Assembly: GCA_020633495.1 (NCBI GenBank)
Contig: JACKDR010000011.1
Location: forward strand, 197,095 to 261,094
DNA length: 64,000 nucleotides
DNA from: Kofleriaceae bacterium
Lineage (GTDB): Bacteria > Myxococcota_A > Polyangia > Haliangiales > Haliangiaceae
Direction: 5' to 3'
How positions within the stretch are numbered: position 1 is the stretch's first letter; the number at the start of each line of letters is the position of its first letter. The translations under genes were made by a program, and so were the position numbers. The notes below the pieces were generated by a model, which was not told the origin of the DNA, ran no database searches, and saw only the letters and a list, made by a program, of their open reading frames with translations. Positions 1 to 11,345 of the stretch are shown here, piece after piece.

Positions 1-575
1 ACCTCGAGGTAGCTGACGACGCCGGCGCCGGCGGCGTCGGCGCCGTACAGGCCGACGCCGCGCTTGAGGCCGCAGCCCTCGACGATCGCGTAGTTCGGCG
101 TGAACGGGACGTTCCAGAACGACCACGACATCAGGTCGCTGTAGAACTGCGTCGCCTTCTCGAGGTTGGGCGTCGCGATCTCGACGAAGATGAACGGGTT
201 GACCGGCTCGTGCTTGAGCCGCGGGTGGCCCTCGACGAACTGCTGCCAGAACCAGACCTCGTTGCCCCACGGATCGAGCGCCGCGGTGAAGGCGCCCGAG
301 CCGGCGACCTCGGAGCGCGTGTACATGACCCGGCCACCGAGCTCCTTGGCCCGCGCCGCCGCGGCCTCGCAGTCGTTGACCAGCATCAGCGGCGCGACCC
401 CGATCGGCAGCCGCGGATCGTGCATGATCCCGATGACGGGCATGCGGCCGGCGTCGACGAGGGTGTAGCCGGGCGCGACCTGGTAGAGGCCCCAGGCGAA
501 GGTCTTGCGATAGAAGTCCATCGCGACGTTGAGATCGCTGACGCGGATCTCGATCTGGAAGACGTCGACACCCAT
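1..575 (-). CDS. VOC (glyoxalase-like) family protein, two-domain, partial
   Basis: The gene runs off the left edge; the start is ATG at 575 on the minus strand and about 191 residues are visible. It reads MGVDVFQIEIRVSDLNVAMDFYRK, a typical vicinal-oxygen-chelate opening. A second VOC module begins near residue 130 with FIFVEIATPNLEKATQFYSD. Tandem VOC domains of this layout are common in small-molecule dioxygenase, lyase or resistance-like proteins. No substrate can be assigned. The 10-bp inverted repeat at 655-677 lies about 80 nt upstream and could be its control site. Confidence 0.85.
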   Translation of the reverse strand, partial: MGVDVFQIEIRVSDLNVAMDFYRKTFAWGLYQVAPGYTLVDAGRMPVIGIMHDPRLPIGVAPLMLVNDCEAAAARAKELGGRVMYTRSEVAGSGAFTAALDPWGNEVWFWQQFVEGHPRLKHEPVNPFIFVEIATPNLEKATQFYSDLMSWSFWNVPFTPNYAIVEGCGLKRGVGLYGADAAGAGVVSYLE

Positions 576-654
576 GGCCGAAGTGTGGCCACCGGCGCGC
601 GACGCTGTCAACGGACCGCGCGGCGCTTCGGGGCCGCGCGCCGCGGCTCAGCCC

Positions 655-677
655 GTGTGAGGATTTCATCCTCACAC
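655..677. promoter_or_regulatory. 10-bp perfect inverted repeat (operator or hairpin)
   Basis: GTGTGAGGAT, a 3-nt spacer TTC, then ATCCTCACAC. It lies about 80 nt upstream of the VOC gene and about 80 nt downstream of the pyruvyl transferase gene. No T-tract follows on either strand, so an operator or a Rho-dependent or attenuating hairpin is more likely than an intrinsic terminator. Confidence 0.6.
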
Positions 678-754
678 GCTCTGTCGATCGGCTCGCTCGC
701 CCGCAGACGGGCTCGCAGCGCCTGCACGGAGACCGCGTCGCGCAGACGCTCGGC

Positions 755-1912
755 TCAGCCCGTGGCGGCGCGCAGCCCGAGCCGGTCGAGCAGCGCGCGG
801 TAGTGCGCCGCCAGCCGCCGGCGATCGTCGGCGACCCGCGCGGCGTACGACACCCGGGCGCGATCGTCGACCAGGGCGCGGACCTTCCACGCCGACGCGT
901 CGGGGAGGTACGGGCAGACGTAGTGGACCTCGAGCGCGCGCTCGACGACCAGCTCGCGGATCTTGCTCGAGGCCACCGCGTCGCGCAGGTACTCGTCGAC
1001 CGCGACGAACGGCACGTCCTGGGTGTAGGCGGCGAGCACGCCGTGGAACCGCGAGCCGACGTAGGCGTCGAGGCGGCCGATCAGGCCCCACAGCCGCAGC
1101 GGCGCCAGCGGCTCGGCGATGGTGCGGGCGCCGAGGCGGTCGGCGAGCGCGCGCGCCGCGGCGGCCTCGTCCTGCATGACGCTGAAGCGGAAGAACACGA
1201 GGTCACAGTCGGGCGCGAGCGCGCGCAGCTCGCGCTCCAGCGCCGCGAAGAACGGCGCCGCCGCCGGCGACGACAGCGCGGCACCGAGCGAGACGCCGAT
1301 CAGCGGGCGGCCGCGGCCGCGGCGCGGCGCCAGCCCCAGGCGCGCCAGCAGCGCGTCGACGTCGCGCTCGACCGCGGCGGGCAGCTCGGCGAGCCCGATC
1401 GCCGGATCGGGGACGACGTGGACCTCGCCGTCGAAGCCACACTCGCGGACGAAGCGCAGCGTGGTGCGGTTGCGCACGCTGACGTAGGCGAGCCGCTCGC
1501 AGCAGGCGCGGATCCGGGCGTAGTCGGCGCGGTGCGCGGCGAGGTACCAGGGCTGGTTCTGCGAGCCGAGGGCGTTCCACGCCACGGCGCAGCGCGCGGG
1601 CCAGCGCGCGGGATCGCCGAGCCGGAACGGCGCGAACGACGGATCGAGGTTGAGCAGGCCGCCGCCGCCGATGATCAGCGCGTCGAGGTCGGCGGCCCAG
1701 CCGCAGTCGTCGGTGGCCGGGACCGCGCGCAGCTCGTCGCCGAGGCCGCGCTCGCGATCCCAGCGGTGACCCCAGAACGGGTGCGGCAGCGCCGGCGCCA
1801 GCACCTGATACGCGGTGCCCGGCACCAGCGCGAGGACCGCGCGGCGGGTCGCGTAGCCGACGAGGGCGTCGCCGGCGTTGTCGATCGAGTAGGCGCCGAG
1901 GAAGCCGAGCAT
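755..1912 (-). CDS. Polysaccharide pyruvyl transferase family protein
   Basis: About 385 residues. The family transfers pyruvate ketals or related groups to surface polysaccharide sugars. The start MLGFLGAYSIDNAGDALVGY matches the family opening (G-x-Y-x-x-x-N-x-GD). LIIGGGGLLN near residue 85 is the family's glycine-rich motif, and GSRFHGVLAAYTQDVPFVAV near residue 290 is the classic SRxH motif. ATG 1912 is preferred over GTG 1921 because a GGTGA Shine-Dalgarno lies 5 nt before it. It is divergent from the glycosyltransferase-like gene at 2009, with under 100 nt between them, which suggests a shared envelope-glycan task. Confidence 0.85.
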   Translation of the reverse strand: MLGFLGAYSIDNAGDALVGYATRRAVLALVPGTAYQVLAPALPHPFWGHRWDRERGLGDELRAVPATDDCGWAADLDALIIGGGGLLNLDPSFAPFRLGDPARWPARCAVAWNALGSQNQPWYLAAHRADYARIRACCERLAYVSVRNRTTLRFVRECGFDGEVHVVPDPAIGLAELPAAVERDVDALLARLGLAPRRGRGRPLIGVSLGAALSSPAAAPFFAALERELRALAPDCDLVFFRFSVMQDEAAAARALADRLGARTIAEPLAPLRLWGLIGRLDAYVGSRFHGVLAAYTQDVPFVAVDEYLRDAVASSKIRELVVERALEVHYVCPYLPDASAWKVRALVDDRARVSYAARVADDRRRLAAHYRALLDRLGLRAATG

Positions 1913-2008
1913 CCGGGTCACCGGGCCGCCGGGACCCGCGCGCGGTCACGAATCGAGGGCGAGGCCCCCGCGCGTCCGTCCGCCATGACGCAAGATGCTA
2001 GCACGGCG

Positions 2009-3151
2009 ATGAAGTTCCTGGTCCTGGCCCCGCTGCCGTCCGCGTTCGGGGAGGCGCTCCACGGCGCGCGCCTCGCCGGCGCGCTCGTCGATCGCGGCCA
2101 CGCCGCCGTGGTCGCGGCGCCGTCGTCGGTGGCGCCGACGGTGGCCGATCCGCGGATCCCGTTCGTGGCGATCGACGCCGCCCTGCCCCGGCTCGACGCC
2201 GAGCTGCCGGCGCTGGTCGCGCGGCTCGGCGTCGACGTCCTGGTGCTGGCCGACGCCGCCGCCGTCGACAAGGTCGCGCGCGCGTTCGCGCTGTCGACGC
2301 CGCGCCTCGCCGCCGCCGCGCCGCGCGTGGTCTCGCTCGACTGCTGGAACCTGGTCCGGCCGCCGCCGACGTGGGACTACGGCGTCACGGCCGAGCCCCT
2401 CGATCCGTGGCTGCTCCAGCACACGCCGGTGATCCGCCCCGTGCCCGGCGCCCCGCTCGCCACCCCGGGCGGCTACGCCGCGCTGCCCGCGATCGCGCCG
2501 CCGACCCCGGCGCGGCGGCACGCGACGCGGCGCCGCCTCGCCGTCCCCGAGGCCAGCACGGTGATCGTCTGGACGACGGCGCGCTGGCAGCAGCCCGACA
2601 GCCACGACCACCCGGCGCTGGCGCGCACCGCCGCGCGGCTGCCCGAGCTGCTGCGGCCGGTGCTGGCGGCGCTCGGCGACGACGTCGTGGTCGCCCACGT
2701 CGCGCCCGATCCGATCCCGGCGGCCTGCCGATCGGCGAGCTACCGCCACGTCGGTCAGCTCGCCGCCGCCGACTTCGAGGCGCTGCTCGGGGCCGCCGAC
2801 GCGCTGCTGAGCTTCAACGCCGCCGCCACCAGCCTGGCCACCGCGCTCGGCCTCGACGTGCCGACCGCGCTGGGCACCGCGCACGATCCCGGCGGCGGCG
2901 CGCGCCCCCTGTGGGCGTGGCCGCTCAGCCTCGACGGCATCCTGGCGCCGACCGTGCGCGACAACCCGTTCTACGCCACGATGGTGCGGCTCGATCCGAT
3001 GCGCCCCGACGACCTGCTCGCCGGCCTGCGCGCGCTGCTGTTCGACGCCGCGCTGCGCGACCGCTGCCGCGCCGCCCAGGCCCGCTACCGCGCCGAGGTC
3101 GCGACCCTGCCCGACGGCGCCGCGCGCCTGCTCGCGCACGTCACCACCTGA
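2009..3151 (+). CDS. Glycosyltransferase-like protein (DUF6365-like)
   Basis: About 380 residues starting MKFLVLAPLPSAFGEALHGA; an in-frame ATG at 1985 would add eight residues. The opening and the later LVAHV/GQL and ALLSFNAAATSLATALGL segments resemble a GT-B-like fold: an N-terminal Rossmann half ending near residue 140 and a C-terminal half in which the acceptor-competition loop (around residue 270) would bind the sugar nucleotide. Assignment to DUF6365 is from memory of the family opening, not a search. It is divergent from a polysaccharide pyruvyl transferase, consistent with a role in surface glycan assembly. Confidence 0.6.
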   Translation: MKFLVLAPLPSAFGEALHGARLAGALVDRGHAAVVAAPSSVAPTVADPRIPFVAIDAALPRLDAELPALVARLGVDVLVLADAAAVDKVARAFALSTPRLAAAAPRVVSLDCWNLVRPPPTWDYGVTAEPLDPWLLQHTPVIRPVPGAPLATPGGYAALPAIAPPTPARRHATRRRLAVPEASTVIVWTTARWQQPDSHDHPALARTAARLPELLRPVLAALGDDVVVAHVAPDPIPAACRSASYRHVGQLAAADFEALLGAADALLSFNAAATSLATALGLDVPTALGTAHDPGGGARPLWAWPLSLDGILAPTVRDNPFYATMVRLDPMRPDDLLAGLRALLFDAALRDRCRAAQARYRAEVATLPDGAARLLAHVTT

Positions 3152-3227
3152 GCGGCGCGGGGCGCGTGACGAGGCTGCTACGATGGCGGCGACGCGCGCC
3201 CGCCGGCCCGCGCCATGGAAGGACCCG

Positions 3228-3839
3228 ATGGACTACTGCCAGACCTACGTCGACGCGCTCCTCGACCACGCCGGCACGACGTTGCCGTACACCGAGGCGC
3301 GCGTGATCGGCGAGATCACCGCCGACGACGTGCCCCGGCCGCACCTCGCCGTGTTCGTCGAGCTGGTCGGCGCGGGGTTCCTGGGCACGACCGCGGGCCT
3401 CGCGGATCGGCCGGCGCCGCTGCCGGTCGCGGACGGCTTCCAGTACTTCGAGCTGTGCGCGTTCACCGCGCGCGACAGCCCACGCCTGCTGGCGGTGCTG
3501 TCGCAGCTCGGCACGTACATGCTCGGCGCCGCCGGGCCGGCGTTCTGGGCCAGCGCCGACGTGATCGCGACCTGGCAGGGCGAGGTCCCGGCGCCGACGC
3601 CGTTCCTGCCCTACGAGACGATGCGGCTCGACGACAGCGGCCTGCGCTTCCTGCTCGTGCCCCGGTGGCAGTTCACGCTGCCCGGCGGTCGCCCGATCGA
3701 GGTCGTCGAGCCGTTGCCGATCACCCCGGGCCAGTGGGAGCGCGTCCGCGTCATCGAGCGCGGCCGCCGCCGCTTCTGGGTCGACGCGCTGGGCCTGGAC
3801 AGCCGCGCCCAGTGGAACGCGCTGCTGCCGCCGGCGTGA
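3228..3839 (+). CDS. Suppressor-of-fused (SUFU)-domain protein
   Basis: 203 residues from ATG 3228. GGAAGGA sits 4 nt before it, and a TACGAT -10-like hexamer at 3179-3184 overlaps and rules out the upstream ATG 3183. Family traits visible are HLAVFVEL near residue 40, GFQYFELCAFT near residue 75, a central FWASADVIATW segment, LRFLLVPRWQF and a C-terminal FWVDALGLDSRAQWN. Bacterial SUFU-like proteins are often immunity factors or accessory proteins to secreted effectors, but no toxin is adjacent here, so the role is open. Confidence 0.7.
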   Translation: MDYCQTYVDALLDHAGTTLPYTEARVIGEITADDVPRPHLAVFVELVGAGFLGTTAGLADRPAPLPVADGFQYFELCAFTARDSPRLLAVLSQLGTYMLGAAGPAFWASADVIATWQGEVPAPTPFLPYETMRLDDSGLRFLLVPRWQFTLPGGRPIEVVEPLPITPGQWERVRVIERGRRRFWVDALGLDSRAQWNALLPPA

Positions 3840-3897
3840 GCGCGCGCTGCGCCGGCAGGGTCGCGACGAAGTCGCGGACCGCGGGCATCGCCTCGGC

Positions 3898-4017
3898 GTG
3901 ACCCACCCGGTCCTGCGCCACACCGCGCGGGTGCGGGTGCTGATGACGTTCCTGCAGCACGCCTTCGCGCCCACGGCCGCGCGGTCCGGCGGCGAGCTGG
4001 CGCCGCGGCACGGATAG
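3898..4017 (+). pseudogene. Remnant of a LysR-family regulator C-terminus
   Basis: The frame from 3898 to the TAG at 4015-4017 reads VTHPVLRHTARVRVLMTFLQ and continues for about 20 residues. This strongly resembles the last 35-40 residues of LysR substrate-binding domains (L.THP.LR.TARVRA.MDFL). No upstream LysR body or start codon is present; the preceding 60 nt give no matching frame. It therefore looks like the scar of a lost or recombined gene. The rest of 3840-4062 holds nothing else recognisable. Confidence 0.5.
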
Positions 4018-4062
4018 CGTCACGCCGCCGCCGCGGTCCCGGTGCGCCCGCGAAGGTTGCGG

Positions 4063-4068
4063 TATCCT
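4063..4068 (+). promoter_or_regulatory. -10-like hexamer TATCCT, leaderless start
   Basis: GG-TATCCT lies 6 nt before the ATG at 4075, so transcription would start at or next to the start codon. No -35 consensus is obvious. Confidence 0.5.
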
Positions 4069-4074
4069 CGATGG

Positions 4075-7000
4075 ATGGACGCGCTGCTGGAGCGGCTGGG
4101 GGCCGCGAGCGCGGCGACGCCGGTGGCGCTCGGGCGCTACGACGTCGTCGGCTCGCTCGGCGCCGGCGGCATGGGCTCGGTGTTCGCCGGCGTCGATCGC
4201 GAGCGCGGCACGCCGGTGGCGATCAAGGTGCTGCGCTGGCTCGATCCGCGGGCGCCGTCGCGGTTCAAGGCCGAGTTCCGATCGGTGGCGGGCGTCCGCC
4301 ACGACAACCTGGTGCCGATGCACGAGCTCGGCGTCGAGGACGGCGCCTACTACCTGGCGATGGAGCGGGTCGACGGCGTCGACTTCATGACGTGGGTGCG
4401 GCGACGGCAGCGCGACGGCGTCGCCGATCCGGTGTCGGTGGCGGAGCTGCCGCCGACCGGGGACACGACGCGGCTGGGACGCCGGGTGGCGTCGCCGAGC
4501 GTCAAGCGCAGCGCCCGGAAGCCCAGCGCGCCGCCCGACCTCGTGCGGCTGCGCGCGGCGCTGGTGCAGCTGGTCCGCGGCGTCCGCGCGCTCCACCTCC
4601 ACGGCCTGCTGCACCTCGACCTCAAGCCGTCGAACGTCCTGGTCACCGAGGCCGGCCGCGTCGTGATCCTCGATCTCGGCCTGTCGCGCGCGACCGCCGA
4701 CGCCGGTGCCCCCGGCGACGACGGCGTGATCGCCGGGACGCCCGGCTACATGGCGCCCGAGCTGGTGGTCGGCGACCCGGTGACCGAGGCCACCGACTGG
4801 TACGCGGTCGGGTGCCTGCTCTACGTCGCGCTCACCGGGGTCCAGCCGACGCTCGCGCCGCCGGACCAGCCCGCGCCGGTGGTCGCGCCGCACGAGCTGG
4901 TACCCGAGGTGCCGCGCGACCTCGGCGACCTCGCCGTCGCGCTGCTGTCGCCGGCGCCCGAGGACCGGCCCGGGCCCGCGGCGCTGGCGCAGCTCCTCGG
5001 CGAGCCCGCGACCGAGGCCGGGCCGCGGGCGCCGCGGCGCCCTGGTTCGTCGGCCGCACCGGCGAGCTGGCGCGGTTCGACGCAGCGCTGCGCGGCGGCC
5101 GGGCGCCGCGGGCGGCGGTGGTCCACGTCACCGGCCCGTCGGGCATCGGCAAGACCGCGCTGGTCCGCCAGTTCACGCGGCGCGCGCGCGCCGAGCACGG
5201 CGCGTGGGTGTTGCGCGGCCGCTGCCACGAGCGCGAGCGCATCCCGTACAAGGGCCTCGACGGCGTCGTCGAGCAGCTCGCGGCGCAGCTGCGCGGCGGC
5301 GCCGACGAGGTCGTGCACGGGCGCGTGCCGCGGTGGAGCGCCGAGCTGGTGCAGCTGTTCCCGATCCTCGCCACCGTGCCCGCGATCGGGGCGCGGCCGG
5401 TGACGCAGAAGCTCGAGCCGCGCGAGCTGCGCCGGCGCGGCTGGCTGGCGCTCGCCGAGCTGCTCGCGGCGGTGACCCGCCACCACCCGCTGGTGGTGTG
5501 CGTCGACGACCTGCAGTGGAGCGACCGCGACACGGTCGAGGTCCTGCGCTCGCTGCTGACGCTGCCCGGCGCGCTGATCGCCACCACGTTCCGCGCCGAC
5601 GACGCCGCGGCGAGCGACGCGCTCGGCACCTGGATCGCGGCGACGGCCGACGCCACGACGCTCGACCTCGGGCCGCTGTCCGCCGACGACGCCGCGGCGC
5701 TCGCCGGCGCGGCGCTGGCCAGCCACGGCGCGTCGACCACCGACCCCGGCGCGCTGGGCGCCGAGGCCATGGGCATCCCGTTCTTCATCGAGCAGCTCGC
5801 CCACCACCAGGCGCGGGCCGCGACCGGCGCGCCGCGGACCTCGCTCGACGACGTCCTGGCGGCGCGCGTCGGCGATCTCGACGCCCGCGCCGCGGCGCTG
5901 CTGCGCGCGGTCGCGGTCGCCGGGGGCCCGGTCGAGCAGGCGGTCGCGCTGGAGGCGGCCGGCCTCGACGGCACCGACCTGCCGGTGCTGTGGCAGCTGC
6001 GCGCCGCCAGCTTCCTGCGCGCCGCCGGCGTCGCGTCGGGCGACCTCGTCGAGCTGCACCACGATCGCCTGCGCGACTTCGTGCTCGGCGGGCTCCGGCC
6101 CGAGGCCCGCGTCGCGCTGCACCGCACGCTCGCGGCGGTGACCGTCGCGCGCCACGGCGACGCCGACGGCCCGTGGCTGTTCGACGTCGTCCGTCACGTC
6201 GAGGCCGCGGCGGCGAGCCTGCCGCCGGCCGAGCGCCACGCCGCGGCCGACCTCGCGCTGCGCGCCGGGCGCCACGCCCGGGCCGGCGCCGCCTTCACGC
6301 TGGCCTCGGCGTGCTTCGAGAACGGCCTGACCTGGGCCGGCGACGACGCCTGGGAGCGCGACCACGCCGCCGCGCTGGCGCTCGCGACCGGCGCCGCCGA
6401 AGCCGCCTATCTCACCGGCAGCGCCGAGCTGCTGGCCGGGCACATCGCCACGATCCGCGCCTGCGGCGCCGACGTCCTCGAGCAGCTGCCCGCGTGGGAG
6501 CTCGAGATCGACGCCGCCGCCGGCCGCGGCGACTTCGGCGGCGCGATCGCCAGCGCGCGCGGCGCGGCTGCTCGGGGTCGAGATCGGTGGCGCCCGACGA
6601 CGCCGTGATCGGCGCGGCGCTCGAGCGCGCGCTCGGCGCGCTGCAGCGGCTCGGCCCCGACGGCGTCCGGGCGCTGCGCGACGCCGACGATCCCCGGGTC
6701 GCGGCGGTGATGCGGATCCTGGTCCGGGTCAGCCCGGTGGCGTTCTTCGCGGCGCCGTCGCTGGTGCCGATCCTCGCCAGCGAGCTGGTGACGCGCTCGC
6801 TCGAGCGCGGCCTGGCGCCGGCGACCGCGTACGCCATGGCGCTGATCGGCCTGGTGCTCAACATGCTGGGCGCCCACGACGCCGCCCACGGCTGGGCCCA
6901 GCTCGCGCTCGATCTGCTGCCGCGGTGGCGCGACGACCGCCGGCTCGAGGCCAGCACCCGACAGGTCGCGCAGAACCTGGTCGACACCTTCGTCGTGCCG

Positions 7001-7855
7001 CTGGCGTCGACGCTGGACGCGGGCCGCGCGGTGTTCGACGTCGGCCGCGACACCGGCGACCTCGAGTACGCCGGCTACGCCGCCCACGTCTACACGTTCA
7101 ACGCGCTGTACAGCGGCGCCCGCCCGCTGGGCCCGCTGCTCGACGAGGCCCTCGACCTCGGCGGCCGCATGCGCGCGATGGGCCAGCTCAACGCCAACCA
7201 CGTCCACGCGCCGTTCGAGCAGGTGCTGCGGGCCCTGCGCGGGCGCACCGCGGATCCGGCGCGCCTCGACGGCGACGGCTTCGACGAGGCCGCCGCGATC
7301 GCCGCCGCCACCGCGCTGGGCTCGCGCAGCGGCGCGATGGTCGTCCACACCGCGCGCGGCTACGTCCGGCTGTTCCTCGGCGACGCCGTCGACGCGCTGG
7401 CGTGCCTCGACCAGGCGCGCGCCTACTTCGACGCGGTGCCGTCGCTGTGGCACATCCCGATCGTCCACCTGCTCGGCGCCGCCGCGGCGGCCCTGGCGTG
7501 GGACCGGCTGCCCGCCGACCAGCGCGCCACCCAGCGCGCCGCGATCGCCGCGAGCCTCGACGCGCTCCGCGGCTACGCCCGCCACGGCGCCGTCAACTTC
7601 GCCCACAAGGTCGCGCTGGTCGAGGGCGTCGCCGCCCTGGTCGACGGCGATCGCGCCGCCGCGCGCGCCCGCCTGGCCGACGCCGCCCGCGCCGCGACCG
7701 ACGCCGGCTGGCACAACGACGCCGGCCTCGCCCACGAGCTGGCTGCGCGCGTCGACGACGCGCCGGCGGCAGCGCTGGCGCGCGCCCGCGACGCCTACGC
7801 CGCGTGGGGCGCGACCGCCAAGGTGCAGCAGCTCGACGCCGCGCGCGCCGGCTGA
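4075..7855 (+). pseudogene. Ser/Thr kinase-AAA ATPase-TPR regulator, split by two frame changes
   Basis: One gene by content, in three consecutive frames. Frame one (4075 to about 5040) is a protein kinase: GAGGMGSVFAGVD loop, VAIKVL lysine, HLDLKPSN catalytic loop (Arg of HRD replaced by Leu), DLG for DFG, and a GYMAPE segment. Frame two (about 5040-6570) opens FVGRTGELARFDAAL and carries Walker A GPSGIGKTALV and VCVDDLQWSD Walker B. Frame three (about 6590-7855) is helical TPR-like repeats. The complete family protein would be about 1260 residues. Both breaks equal one missing base in GC-rich sequence, so assembly error is as likely as true inactivation. Start ATG 4075 follows a TATCCT hexamer. 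Confidence 0.75.
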
Positions 7856-7887
7856 GCGGCGCCGGCGCCGGGCGGCCGGGCTCGCGC

Positions 7888-9168
7888 TCAGCGCGGCGGC
7901 GCGGCGACCAGGGCGTGCAGCACCAGCAGACACGGCCCGCAGCGCCCCTGCGACGGCGACAGGGTCAGGCGCATGACCTCGTCACCGCCGTCGCCGTCGG
8001 GGACCAGCAGCTGGCCGCGGATGGTCTCGCCGCGCATCGCGGCCAGGCGCAGGTCCTCGCGCAGCCCGGGATGGAGCTGGCCGAGCGCGGTGTCGCAGAC
8101 GTTGACCCCGGCGACCGGCTCGTCGCCGCCGAGGACGCGGCGGAAGGCGCGGTTGGCGACGCGGATCGTGCCGTCGACGTCGAGGCCGGCGCACGCGACC
8201 TCGAGCTGGTCGAAGGCGTCGGTCGCGGCCTCCTCGCGGCTGCAGGCGGTCAGGCCGGCACGCTGGGCCAGCGCGAGATCGCGCGCGCCGGTGGCGTGCA
8301 GGTAGGCGCCGAGCTCGTCGGCGAGCGCGCCGGCGCTGGGGTGGCGCCGCGCCGGATCCTTGGCGAGGCAGCGGTCGACGATCGCGACGAGGGCGTCGTC
8401 GAGCACCTCGCCGCGACGCGCGCCGACCGGCTCGGGCGTCTCGTGGAGGTGGGCCTCGAGGACGGCGTCGAGCGCGCGCCCGGCGAACGGCGTCGACCCG
8501 GTCAGCATCTCGTAGAGCAGGACGCCGAGCGCGTAGAGGTCGTTGGCGGCGCGCGGCGGTTCGCCGACGAGGCGCTCCGGCGCCACGTAGGCGGGGGTGG
8601 CGTCGATCTCGACGTCGCGCCCCCGCCGCGTGCTCGACAGCCGCGCGGTGCCGAAGTCGAGCAGGACGACGTGCCAGTCGGCGTCGCCGTCGGCGCGACA
8701 CAGGACGTTGTCGGCCTTGAGATCGCCGTGGACGACGCCGTGCTGGTGGCTGTGATCGAGCGCCTGCGCGAGCTGCCGCGCGACGTGACAGGCGACGTCG
8801 ACCGGCAGGCGCCCGTCGCGCTCGATGCGCGCACTCAGCGGCTCGCCGACCAGCAGCTCCATCGCGATGAACAGGCCCCAGTCGGGATCGTCGCCGAAGT
8901 CGACGACCGAGACGATGTTGGGGTGCGACAGCTTGCTGGCCAGCTGCGCCTCGGTCACGAACAGCGCGTGGGCGCGGGCGTCGGCGACCATCTCCGGCTG
9001 CATCAGCTTGAGCGCGAACTCCTTGCCGAGGCGCAGGTGCCGCACGTGCAGCACCTGCCCCATCGCGCCGGCGCCGACGCGCTCGAGGATCTCGTAGCGG
9101 CCGGCGACGACCCGCGACCGATCGATCGCGGTCGCCGGCTCCGTCACGTCGTGGCGACCTTCCGTCAT
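7888..9168 (-). CDS. Ser/Thr protein kinase with C-terminal PAS-like domain
   Basis: 426 residues from ATG 9168. Kinase domain about residues 25-290: GAGAMGQVLHVRH loop, FALKLM lysine, HGDLKADNVL catalytic loop (Gly replaces the Arg of HRD), LDFGTARL, and PAYVAPERL. After a short helical link, residues about 330-426 (VACAGLDVDGTIRVANRAFR) look like a PAS sensor ending in CGPCLLVLHAL. No membrane segment is visible, so it is probably a soluble sensor kinase. It is divergent from the kinase at 9416, with 247 nt between them. A CxxC near the C-terminus could bind metal or be redox-active; that is a guess. Confidence 0.88.
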   Translation of the reverse strand: MTEGRHDVTEPATAIDRSRVVAGRYEILERVGAGAMGQVLHVRHLRLGKEFALKLMQPEMVADARAHALFVTEAQLASKLSHPNIVSVVDFGDDPDWGLFIAMELLVGEPLSARIERDGRLPVDVACHVARQLAQALDHSHQHGVVHGDLKADNVLCRADGDADWHVVLLDFGTARLSSTRRGRDVEIDATPAYVAPERLVGEPPRAANDLYALGVLLYEMLTGSTPFAGRALDAVLEAHLHETPEPVGARRGEVLDDALVAIVDRCLAKDPARRHPSAGALADELGAYLHATGARDLALAQRAGLTACSREEAATDAFDQLEVACAGLDVDGTIRVANRAFRRVLGGDEPVAGVNVCDTALGQLHPGLREDLRLAAMRGETIRGQLLVPDGDGGDEVMRLTLSPSQGRCGPCLLVLHALVAAPPR

Positions 9169-9174
9169 GCGACC

Positions 9175-9180
9175 ACGGTA
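9175..9180 (-). promoter_or_regulatory. -10-like hexamer TACCGT, leaderless start
   Basis: On the minus strand GG-C-TACCGT ends 6 nt before the ATG at 9168. Confidence 0.45.
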
Positions 9181-9402
9181 GGCCAGATGCGTGCCACGTC
9201 GGGGGTCGGACGACGTGGGTGGATGCAATCCGCGGGCGGCGCCGGCACTTCGCCGCGACGGGCGCGCCTGGCAAGCCGCTCGCATGGCCCCGGCCACGAC
9301 ACCTACATGAGCAGCCCCGGTGGCGGGTGCGCGCGGCGGACGCACGCGGGTGCGCGCGGCGCGCGCCCCGGAGATCGCGCCGACCGGCGGCGCACGGTGG
9401 GG

Positions 9403-9408
9403 TACCCT
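9403..9408 (+). promoter_or_regulatory. -10-like hexamer TACCCT, leaderless start
   Basis: GG-TACCCT ends 7 nt before the ATG at 9416. The remaining divergent interval between the two kinases shows no other motif. Confidence 0.45.
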
Positions 9409-9415
9409 CGTCGCC

Positions 9416-11320
<1,905 letters not shown>

Positions 11321-11345
11321 CGGCGCCCGCGCCCGGGCGCCACGA

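Noticed and set aside
5030..6600. Programmed frameshifting in the kinase-ATPase gene
   Set aside because: No slippery heptamer or stimulatory structure is evident at either break, and similar breaks occur in unrelated genes.
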